From NCBI GenBank assembly GCA_023392635.1, contig JAEVYS010000059.1:1-20564 (forward strand): DNA of 20,564 nucleotides, given 5' to 3'. Made by a program: the position numbers and the translations under genes. Shown here one piece after another: positions 7,719 through 13,488 of the stretch. The notes under the pieces are model-generated. The model searched no databases, was not told the origin of the DNA, and saw only the letters and a program-made list of their open reading frames with translations. The DNA comes from Actinomycetes bacterium. Lineage in GTDB: Bacteria > Actinomycetota > Actinomycetes > Propionibacteriales > Propionibacteriaceae. How positions within the stretch are numbered: the first letter of the stretch is position 1; every line of letters starts with the position of its first letter.

Positions 7719-7772
7719 GCCGAGGCCGTCGAGACCGGGCTTGGCGGAATGCCCGATCTCGACGACCTCGGC
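7719..7772 (+). terminator. 22-bp stem-loop after dinB
   Basis: The left arm 7719-7740 and right arm 7751-7772 pair at 20 of 22 positions around a 10-nt loop (7741-7750). It begins 6 nt after the dinB stop, so it most likely closes the rph-to-dinB transcription unit. There is no T-run after it, as is common for terminators in very high-GC actinobacteria. The structure is seen directly; the termination role is inferred. Confidence 0.65.
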
Positions 7773-8057
7773 CGACGTCGGCCGTACGCTGGCGCCGGCC
7801 GCTGGACAATGCAGGGGGGTGGCCCGACCGAGTCCGGGGGATGACCGGCCGGGCACTGCACTGTGACGTGTGGGAGAACTCCGCCCCTCGGTCCGGATGC
7901 CTCGAAGTGGTGTCCTCGCGAAGTACTCTTCCTTCCCTTGTCGTGCCGCGGAAGGGGACGGGCGGGGTTTGGTGCTGCATACCCCCACGCTCTTGGTGCA
8001 GTTGTGCTCAGGCACGTGCCCCGACGCTGGTCCCAGTAGACTCGCGACCGGTCGCCG
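7773..8057. other. Non-coding stretch between dinB terminator and tRNA-Leu
   Basis: 285 nt in which I find no convincing coding frame; the open frames here lack ribosome binding sites and recognisable protein character. TAGACT at 8037-8042, 15 nt before the tRNA, is a plausible -10 element for it, but no good -35 is present at the usual distance. Confidence 0.4.
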
Positions 8058-8139
8058 GCCGGAGTGGTGGAATTGGCAGACACGCAGGATTTAGGTTCCT
8101 GTGCCTTCGGGCGTGAGGGTTCAAGTCCCTTCTCCGGTA
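8058..8139 (+). tRNA. tRNA-Leu (anticodon UAG)
   Basis: An 82-nt cloverleaf. The acceptor stem is GCCGGAG / CTCCGGT (the first pair is G-U), with discriminator A at 8139. The D arm contains GGAATTGGCAGAC. The anticodon stem CAGGA / TCCTG closes a 7-nt loop TTTAGGT with TAG at 8092-8094, reading CUA/CUN leucine codons. A long variable arm (TGCCTTCGGGCG) is the class II feature of leucine tRNAs, and the T arm has GGTTCAAGTCC. The 3' CCA is not encoded (CCC follows). Confidence 0.95.
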
Positions 8140-8169
8140 CCCCGATAGTGCCTGCGGAGGTCGCGTTCG

Positions 8170-8358
8170 TCATCCGGTCGAGCGCGCGACCGGGCAGGAT
8201 GCGGGCGAGACGTGCTGGTCAAGCGGGCTGGCGATGTTCTGGCCATCTGCCGATTCGTGGGCTGCGACCATCCCCATCACGACGTCGAAGCCTCGCTGTC
8301 TTGCGCCGGCAGCTTGTCGCCGCGTCTCCATGACAATGTGGCTCCGGGTCTTGCGGAC
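8170..8358 (-). pseudogene. Possible KdpD N-terminal domain remnant
   Basis: On the reverse strand, an open stretch preceded directly by a stop reads VRKTRSHIVMETRRQAAGA then RQRGFDVVMGMVAAHE and ends at a stop 21 codons later. The RGxDVVxGxVxxH pattern and an upstream degenerate G-x-x-K-T match the P-loop/sensor domain of KdpD potassium-sensing kinases (typically GVGKT then RGTDVVVGFVETHG). The Walker glycine pattern is lost, and both ends stop short, so this would be a decayed fragment rather than a functional gene. The similarity is short and could be chance. Confidence 0.3.
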
Positions 8359-8359
8359 T

Positions 8360-8377
8360 CATCGATCTAGATCTATG
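8360..8377. promoter_or_regulatory. Imperfect palindrome CATCGATCTAGATCTATG
   Basis: An 18-bp near-palindrome (one mismatched pair) centred on GATCTAGATC, within a locally AT-richer patch that contains several further CGATC/CGATG words (8381-8405). It lies 73 nt before the GTG of the doubtful small ORF at 8433. The style resembles ArsR/SmtB-type operators, but no regulator gene is adjacent. Confidence 0.3.
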
Positions 8378-8432
8378 CTTTCGATCAACGTCGAGCAATC
8401 GATGCACATCTATGGGATCGGAGCGTAGTGCC

Positions 8433-8621
8433 GTGGATTACTTCGTCAGTCTCGCCAGGGCGATTGCCGATGAGCGGGTGGCCGATGCTCTGACTGGTGC
8501 AGCCGCGTCGCGCAGGGCGCGGGCTGTGCGGGCAGAGCTGGTGTGTGTGGAGCGGTCCGAAGAGTCGCGGTGGTCGCGGCGCGGAGGCTGCCTGATGGTT
8601 CCTGCGGGCTTGGTTGCGTAG
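8433..8621 (+). CDS. Doubtful small ORF, 62 aa
   Basis: A possible protein starting at GTG 8433 (VDYFVSLARAIADERVADAL then TGAAASRRARAVRAEL), with CGGAG 9 nt upstream; ATG 8412 would add seven residues without a ribosome binding site. The first 40 residues form a plausible charged amphipathic helix; the tail has Cys residues and no recognisable motif. Codon use is looser than in neighbouring genes (more codons ending in A or T), so this is either a transferred small gene or non-coding. No function can be given. Confidence 0.3.
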   Translation: MDYFVSLARAIADERVADALTGAAASRRARAVRAELVCVERSEESRWSRRGGCLMVPAGLVA

Positions 8622-8700
8622 TCAGGGCGGACGCCCGGCGCCGCGCCTCCGACGGCACAGGCGCCCCTCCGGAGCCTTGACGGTGAGGCGCGGAAATCGG

Positions 8701-8871
8701 CTAGGGAGTTGGGGAAGGCCGGTCAGCCTCGCCGGTCGGCTCATCGGGCACCTCGGTCCACGTCGAGTCGCAGCCGGGGCACCGGTAGACGGGAGATCCG
8801 CCGAGGAGTTCGTCGGTCGCCACTGTGCCGCACCGGTCCTGGCAGGGGTTCCTCACGAGATCGCGGATCAT
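8701..8871 (-). CDS. Small zinc-ribbon protein, 56 aa
   Basis: A reverse-strand ORF with a CxxxC...CxxC pattern: Cys10 and Cys14 in NPCQDRCGT, Cys31 and Cys34 in YRCPGCDSTW, which is a zinc-ribbon or rubredoxin-like knuckle of a small cytoplasmic protein. The tail is acidic and proline-rich. I chose ATG 8871 (MIRDLVRN) because AGGA lies upstream of it, whereas ATG 8886 has none. It is the last gene downstream of the membrane 4Fe-4S protein, 74 nt away on the same strand, and may be part of that operon. The function is unknown; a metal-binding or electron-transfer role is inference. Confidence 0.6.
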   Translation of the reverse strand: MIRDLVRNPCQDRCGTVATDELLGGSPVYRCPGCDSTWTEVPDEPTGEADRPSPTP

Positions 8872-8945
8872 GGCACCATCCTGCATGCGGTGCCGCGGAT
8901 GTCCGAATCGACGCTGCCCGGTTGCGCCCCTCGACGGGTGCCCGG

Positions 8946-10370
8946 CTACATCCGATGGGCCATCGGCATCAGGAAGAGGTAGGTGTTCCCGATCGCGAGA
9001 ACGGCGAGCAGGGCCAGGTACGGCACGGCGGTCGCCCGGCGGCGGGCCGGGCTGCCGTAGCGGCGGTTGGTGATCCGCCGGATCGTATAGGCGGACCCGG
9101 CGATGCCGAGCGCGAGCGTGAGCAGCTGGAGGATCAGGATGGTGGCGGGATCAACCAGCGCCGACGGCACGGTCGAGTGGATCCCCAGCAGCGAAGACAC
9201 TGTCGTGACCACCGCACCGCCTTCGGCGAGCAGGTGAAACAGGTTGTGGGCCAGGTGTGCGGCGATGTCCAGGGGGATGAGGGCGTAGCCGAACCGGGCA
9301 AAGTTCTGCACCGTGGTCTCGAGGTTCCCGCGGGCGGCGGCGCGGGAGGCGAGCGCCACCATGCCGACCGGCAGGCCGACCGCCACCACGAACGCCGCGG
9401 TGAAGATCAGGGGATAGCTGGTGATGCCGGTGGTGTCCTTGATCCCGGCGAGCACGTCCGTCCAGATCGACAGCATGGTGAGGTTCTGGATTCCGACGAT
9501 GCCCATGATCGCCATGGCGAGGAACGACTCCTCGACTTTCGGCTTGTCCAGGAACCACAGCTCGCTGAGTGGCTTGCGGGTGCGGACGGTGATCGCGTCG
9601 TTGGGGCACGCCTTGATGCAGTTGGCGCACAGGTTGCAGTTGGCGCTGGAGTCCATGGTGCGCGGGAAGCTGAACAACGGGCAGCCGGGCTGGGTCGCCG
9701 TGCCGTTGTAGCAGGCGGCCCTCGCCGTGCAGGTGCGGCAGATGTTGGTGTCGGCCCGCAGCTCGACGGCGCCGCCGCGGGAGTAGTTGCTGCACAGCCC
9801 GCCCAGGAAGCACAGGTACCGGCAGAACGTCCGGCGCTGGAAGAAGGCTCCGGAGACGATCACCCCGGTGGTCAGCAGCAGGAGCAGGACGCCCGAGCCC
9901 CAGGGTGACTCGACGATGCCCCAGACGTGGTCGCTCCACGTGATCGCCAGGAACTGGGCGTCGATGATCCACAGCCCGTACAGCTTCAGGAAGCGCGGCA
10001 CGGGCCGGTTGACCCCGACGAGCTTCTGCACGACGTCGGAGATGGCGCCGAAGGGGCACACCGCGCACCACAGCCGTCCCATCAGCACGAAGGTGATCGG
10101 CAGGACCGGCCACCACAGCACCCACATCAAGGCGGTGCCGGCGTTCCTCGAGGCAGCGGCCGGGCCCGCGAGGAGCTGATAGGCGACCAGGCCGAAGACG
10201 GCAGCCACCGGTACCTGGAAGACGGCGGGGTACAAGCGGCTGCGCATCAGGCGCGACACGATCGGGATGCGCAGGAGGTCTCGACCCAGGGATCGCTGTG
10301 GCAGCTCCCGGGTGTCGTCGAGGTCTGCGTCCGTGTTCTCCTTCGGCAGGAGGGGAAGCATGGTGGGCAT
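8946..10370 (-). CDS. Polytopic membrane 4Fe-4S protein (NapH/NosR/CcoG-like)
   Basis: A 474-aa membrane protein with ferredoxin-type clusters. Motifs in order: WCAVCPFG (Cys102, Cys105), CRYLCFLGGLC (Cys183, Cys187, Cys193), CRTCTARAAC...PGCP (Cys211, Cys214, Cys220, Cys230) and a classical CNLCANCIKACP (Cys245, 248, 251, 255). About four hydrophobic segments precede or flank the first clusters and four follow. A late membrane segment carries three histidines (372, 375, 379 in HLAHNLFHLL) that could ligate haem. The C terminus is MPMAHRM. The cluster layout resembles NapH/NosR/CcoG electron-transfer proteins. ATG 10370 has GGAGGT 6 nt upstream and overlaps the preceding stop (TGATG); GTG 10373 is an alternative. 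Its place after a Met/His-repeat protein in a copper region suggests a role in copper redox chemistry, but the substrate is unknown. Confidence 0.85.
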   Translation of the reverse strand: MPTMLPLLPKENTDADLDDTRELPQRSLGRDLLRIPIVSRLMRSRLYPAVFQVPVAAVFGLVAYQLLAGPAAASRNAGTALMWVLWWPVLPITFVLMGRLWCAVCPFGAISDVVQKLVGVNRPVPRFLKLYGLWIIDAQFLAITWSDHVWGIVESPWGSGVLLLLLTTGVIVSGAFFQRRTFCRYLCFLGGLCSNYSRGGAVELRADTNICRTCTARAACYNGTATQPGCPLFSFPRTMDSSANCNLCANCIKACPNDAITVRTRKPLSELWFLDKPKVEESFLAMAIMGIVGIQNLTMLSIWTDVLAGIKDTTGITSYPLIFTAAFVVAVGLPVGMVALASRAAARGNLETTVQNFARFGYALIPLDIAAHLAHNLFHLLAEGGAVVTTVSSLLGIHSTVPSALVDPATILILQLLTLALGIAGSAYTIRRITNRRYGSPARRRATAVPYLALLAVLAIGNTYLFLMPMAHRM

Positions 10371-10867
10371 CACTTCACCTCCGAATCCTGGCTGAGCTGC
10401 CTGGGAGCACGTGTGCGGCTGCGACGACTCGCTGAGCGGTCACGCCGTCGCAGGACAAGGGCGGAGCCCATCACGCCGGCGTTGACGGCGGCGAACACAC
10501 CGATGAGTGGAGCGGCCGGACGGGGCGCGGCTGCAGGCTCGGCATCCGAGTGGCTGTGGCCCGTGGCGTGCCGCTCGGGACCGGGCGTAGTGTCCGGATG
10601 TTCCGACGGATGGGACCTGTGCTCCATTCCCGGCATCTCTGCGCCGTCCATGCCGGCCATGTCGTGGTTCATGCCGGCCATGTCGTGGTTCATGCCGGGC
10701 ATGTCGTGGTTCATGCCGGCCATCGGCTCCGTTGTTGCCGGCGGGGCGCTCGGGGAGGGTGCCTCACGCGGCAGCTCGCCGGCACCGGCGGCGAATGCCT
10801 GCTGTACAGCGAAGGGGGAGAGCGCCACGACAGTCACGGCGGTGGCGACGAGGGAGCGTGTGAGCAT
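10370..10867 (-). CDS. Exported Met/His-repeat copper-binding protein with C-terminal membrane anchor
   Basis: A 165-aa protein with an N-terminal signal peptide (about 1-26, AFA-AG cleavage-like end), a Pro/Ser linker, then five heptads of the M-x-G-M-N-H-D type (49-83), a second His-rich stretch (ERHATGHSHSD), and one membrane segment (about 120-139) followed by a strongly basic cytoplasmic tail. Met/His repeats of this kind bind Cu(I) through methionine sulfurs and Cu(II) through histidines, as in PcoE, CopA/CopB-type and other periplasmic copper sponges. ATG has AGGAGG 6 nt upstream. The stop overlaps the start of the 4Fe-4S membrane protein, so the two are translationally coupled. The copper role is inferred from composition and context; no family name is secure. 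Confidence 0.8.
   Translation of the reverse strand: MLTRSLVATAVTVVALSPFAVQQAFAAGAGELPREAPSPSAPPATTEPMAGMNHDMPGMNHDMAGMNHDMAGMDGAEMPGMEHRSHPSEHPDTTPGPERHATGHSHSDAEPAAAPRPAAPLIGVFAAVNAGVMGSALVLRRRDRSASRRSRTRAPRQLSQDSEVK
10658..10720 (+). repeat. Three tandem 21-bp repeats within the Met/His-repeat gene
   Basis: Units 10658-10678, 10679-10699 and 10700-10720 are identical except for one base in the second. They encode (on the minus strand) the repeated heptad MxGMNHD. Near-identity at the DNA level indicates recent duplication, and the copy number could vary by slippage. Confidence 0.85.
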
Positions 10868-10937
10868 GCGAGCCTCCTGGGCGGGGGAGAGCGTGAGCGG
10901 GGGAGGAGTGGCGGCGGGAGTCCGGCAGGGTGACGGC

Positions 10938-11201
10938 CTAGTGCCGGTGGACCATCCGGAAGCCGAGCAGGCTCGGGTCGAGCGTGCCGAAGACCATGGC
11001 GATGTGGGCGACCACGAGGAAGCCGTAAGGGGTCATGCCCATGCTCGACGTCATGCCAAGGTTGTCGGCGACCGGGCTGGGGTCCAGGAGCGCGGCCAGA
11101 CCCAGGACGCCGGTGACCAGGAGGACCACGATCGTTGCCACCGGGCTGGGGAGGGTTCGGACGGGGGTGGCGGGCCGCTGCCGAGTGGCCGTGCTGGTCA
11201 T
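10938..11201 (-). CDS. Small two-helix membrane protein, 87 aa
   Basis: A reverse-strand ORF starting at ATG 11201 (MTSTATRQRPATPVRTLPSP) with AGGAA upstream. Hydrophobic segments at about 20-38 and 60-76 flank a short loop with Met50, Met54 and Met56 (LGMTSSMGM); His66 and Met69 lie in the second helix and the end is MVHRH. These Met/His positions would suit copper binding near the membrane surface. The open frame extends upstream to 11387, but that extension covers the regulatory region and the ATPase operator, so the shorter start is preferred. It is the first gene of the leftward operon, 70 nt before the Met/His-repeat gene. I do not recognise the family. Confidence 0.65.
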   Translation of the reverse strand: MTSTATRQRPATPVRTLPSPVATIVVLLVTGVLGLAALLDPSPVADNLGMTSSMGMTPYGFLVVAHIAMVFGTLDPSLLGFRMVHRH

Positions 11202-11282
11202 GAGCTGTTCCTGCTTCTGCGCCGGAGGTCGGGACTGGTTCAAGGGTCCGCGACGCGGACAGCGCGCTTTCGCCCAATTCGA

Positions 11283-11300
11283 TGAAGTTTCTGTGAAGTT
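11283..11300 (-). promoter_or_regulatory. CopR-type box 1 (upstream of the Met/His-FeS operon)
   Basis: On the plus strand TGAAGTT-TCTG-TGAAGTT, a perfect 7-nt direct repeat with an 11-bp period; on the minus strand AACTTCACAGAAACTTCA. The proximal edge is 81 nt upstream of ATG 11201. The 11-bp period is typical of OmpR/PhoB-family response regulators, and TGAAG-containing direct repeats are the described CopR site of Corynebacterium glutamicum. It is also 85 nt upstream of the Cu ATPase start on the other strand and could serve both. Confidence 0.7.
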
Positions 11301-11354
11301 CGTTATCGGACGGGCTCCGGGGGGAATGCGACGTGGCGCGGACCCGTTCGGAGA

Positions 11355-11373
11355 GATACCCACCGGGGGTATC
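11355..11373 (+). promoter_or_regulatory. CsoR-like operator before the Cu ATPase
   Basis: GATACCCACCGGGGGTATC has perfect 7-nt arms (GATACCC / GGGTATC) with a 5-nt centre. It ends 12 nt before ATG 11386, just ahead of the GAGGAGG ribosome binding site, so a bound repressor would block transcription initiation or early elongation. The pattern matches CsoR-type copper operators and the palindrome at 3015-3032. Confidence 0.7.
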
Positions 11374-11385
11374 AGAGGAGGAAAC

Positions 11386-13488
11386 ATGACCGCACACGAT
11401 GTTCACGCCGGGCAGCCGAGCCAGACCGGCCGTGGCGGGCACGGCGACCCTCCCCGGCCGGGCGACCACGCCGAGCCCGGCGGCCACGGCGGCCACTCGG
11501 AGCACGGGGGCCACGCCGGACACGGTGGCCACGTGCAGCGCTTCCGGCGGCTGTTCTGGCTGATGCTGGTGATCGCGGTCCCTGTGGTGGCACTCTCGCC
11601 GATGTTCGCGATGTTGCTCGGCTACGAGGTGGCGGGCAGCGGCCCGGTCGCCTGGGTGCCGCCGGTGCTCGGGACGGTGCTGTTCCTCTGGGGAGGCTCG
11701 CCGTTCCTGAGCGGCGCAGTGGGCGAACTCCGGTCGCGGCGACCGGGAATGATGCTTCTGATCGGTTTGGCCATCACCGTCGCGTTCGTCGCCAGCTGGG
11801 GTGCCACCATCGGGCTGCTGAGCCATACCCTCGAGTTCTGGTGGGAGCTTGCGCTGCTGATCGTGATCATGCTGCTCGGCCACTGGCTGGAGATGCGCTC
11901 CCTGGCGCAGACCACGAGCGCTCTCGATTCCCTGGCGGCACTGCTGCCGGATACCGCGGAGGTGGTGCGCGGCGACTCGGTGGAGAAGGTGGCTCCTGCC
12001 GACCTGGTGGTGGGCGACGTGGTCCTCGTGCGTCCGGGCGGCAGCATTCCGGCTGACGGGCGGATCGTCGACGGCGAGGCCGAGCTGGACGAATCCATGG
12101 TCACCGGCGAGTCCAGGACGGTGCGGCGCGGTCGAGGCGCTGCGGTGACGGCCGGTACGGTGAGCACCGACTCCGGGCTGCGCGTCGAGGTGTCGGCGAC
12201 CGGTGAGGACACCACGCTCGCCGGCATTCGGCGGCTGGTCGAGCAGGCGCAGTCCTCCACCTCACGGGCGCAGCGCCTCGCGGACCGTGCCGCCGCCTGG
12301 CTGTTCTGGTTCGCGCTGGGAGCCGCGGTGGTCACCGGAGTCGCCTGGACGCTGCTGGGCATGCCTGACGAGGCGGTCGTCCGCGTGATCACCGTGCTCG
12401 TGATCGCCTGCCCCCACGCCCTCGGGTTGGCGATCCCGCTGGTGGTGGCCATCTCGACCGAGCGCGCCGCGCGGGCGGGGGTGCTGGTGAAGGACCGTCT
12501 CGCCCTCGAGGCCATGCGCACGGTCACCACCGTCGTCTTCGACAAGACCGGCACCCTCACCAAGGGCCAGCCCGCACTGGTCGCGGTGGACGCCGTTCCC
12601 GGACACTCTGAGTCCGAGGTGCTGTCCCTCGCTGCAGCGGCGGAGTCCGACAGCGAGCATCCACTGGCCCGTGCGATCGTCCGCGCCGCGCAGGAGCGCC
12701 GGCTCGACGTGCCCTCGGCGAGCGGCTTCAGCTCTCAGCCCGCTCTCGGTGTCCAGGCGCAGGTCGACGGTGTCGGGGTTCGCGTCGGTGGGCCGCGGCT
12801 GCTGAGCGACCTCGGCATCAGCGACCCCGCCACGGGGTCCGGGACGCCGGACGCCGGCCTCACGAGGCTCTTCGTTGTCCGGGCCGGCGAGGTGGTGGGC
12901 GCGCTGGGGCTCGCCGACGAGCTCCGTCCCGAGTCGGCGCACGCGGTGGACGCGCTGCACCGGCTGGGTGTGCGCGTGGCGATGATCACCGGCGACGCGC
13001 GAGCCGTTGCCGATCGGGTCGCCGGGCAACTGGGCATCGACACGGTGCTCGCCGAGGTGCGACCGGAGGAGAAGGCGGCGAAGGTCGCAGAACTCCAGCG
13101 CGACGGCGAACGGGTCGCCATGGTGGGCGACGGCGTGAATGATGCTCCCGCGCTGGCGCAGGCCGATGTGGGGCTGGCCATCGGGGCGGGCACCGATGTG
13201 GCCATCGCCTCGGCAGGGGTGATCCTCGCTGGTGATGACCCCCGGACGGTGGTCTCGGTGATCGAGCTGTCGAAGGCCAGCTACCGCAAGATGCTGCAGA
13301 ACCTGTGGTGGGCCGCCGGCTACAACCTGGTGTCGGTGCCCCTCGCCGCCGGTGTGCTGGCACCCATCGGGATCAACCTGCCGATGGAGGTGGGAGCGAT
13401 CCTCATGTCGCTGTCCACTGTGGTCGTCGCGCTCAACGCCCAGTGGCTGCGTCGTCTCGACCTTCGTCCGGACCGGCTGGGCGGCTAG
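11386..13488 (+). CDS. copB: CopB-type copper-exporting P1B ATPase
   Basis: A 700-aa heavy-metal ATPase that moves copper out of the cytoplasm. All P-type motifs are present: VTGES (actuator, about 239-243), the metal-site CPH (342-344, in VIACPHALGLAIPLV), DKTGT with phosphorylated Asp386, SEHPLA (His425), ITGD and GDGVNDAPALA. The CPH triad, plus late NLWWAAGYN and MSLSTVVVALNA, define the CopB (P1B-3) class rather than the CPC class. Instead of a CxxC metal domain, the first 49 residues carry ten histidines in GGH/GHGGH repeats, a known feature of this class. ATG has GAGGAGG upstream; longer upstream starts run through the operator and lack similarity. Its stop shares CTAG with the stop of the convergent multicopper oxidase. 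Confidence 0.95.
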   Translation: MTAHDVHAGQPSQTGRGGHGDPPRPGDHAEPGGHGGHSEHGGHAGHGGHVQRFRRLFWLMLVIAVPVVALSPMFAMLLGYEVAGSGPVAWVPPVLGTVLFLWGGSPFLSGAVGELRSRRPGMMLLIGLAITVAFVASWGATIGLLSHTLEFWWELALLIVIMLLGHWLEMRSLAQTTSALDSLAALLPDTAEVVRGDSVEKVAPADLVVGDVVLVRPGGSIPADGRIVDGEAELDESMVTGESRTVRRGRGAAVTAGTVSTDSGLRVEVSATGEDTTLAGIRRLVEQAQSSTSRAQRLADRAAAWLFWFALGAAVVTGVAWTLLGMPDEAVVRVITVLVIACPHALGLAIPLVVAISTERAARAGVLVKDRLALEAMRTVTTVVFDKTGTLTKGQPALVAVDAVPGHSESEVLSLAAAAESDSEHPLARAIVRAAQERRLDVPSASGFSSQPALGVQAQVDGVGVRVGGPRLLSDLGISDPATGSGTPDAGLTRLFVVRAGEVVGALGLADELRPESAHAVDALHRLGVRVAMITGDARAVADRVAGQLGIDTVLAEVRPEEKAAKVAELQRDGERVAMVGDGVNDAPALAQADVGLAIGAGTDVAIASAGVILAGDDPRTVVSVIELSKASYRKMLQNLWWAAGYNLVSVPLAAGVLAPIGINLPMEVGAILMSLSTVVVALNAQWLRRLDLRPDRLGG

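Noticed and set aside
7900..7960. Short CCCTT/AAGGG inverted repeat
   Set aside because: Only about 5 paired bases with a 12-nt loop; expected by chance in G/C-rich DNA.
8058..8160. tRNA-Leu 3' end as an attachment site
   Set aside because: I saw no second copy of the tRNA 3' sequence and no integrase in the window, so an att site cannot be supported.
9421..10179. Plus-strand open frames antisense to the 4Fe-4S membrane protein
   Set aside because: The minus strand has four ordered Cys cluster motifs and membrane helices; the antisense frames show no domain character or ribosome binding sites.
11035..11385. Upstream extension of the Cu ATPase
   Set aside because: It would translate through the CopR-type box, the CsoR-like operator and the 87-aa gene on the opposite strand; ATG 11386 has a strong ribosome binding site and starts the His-rich domain.
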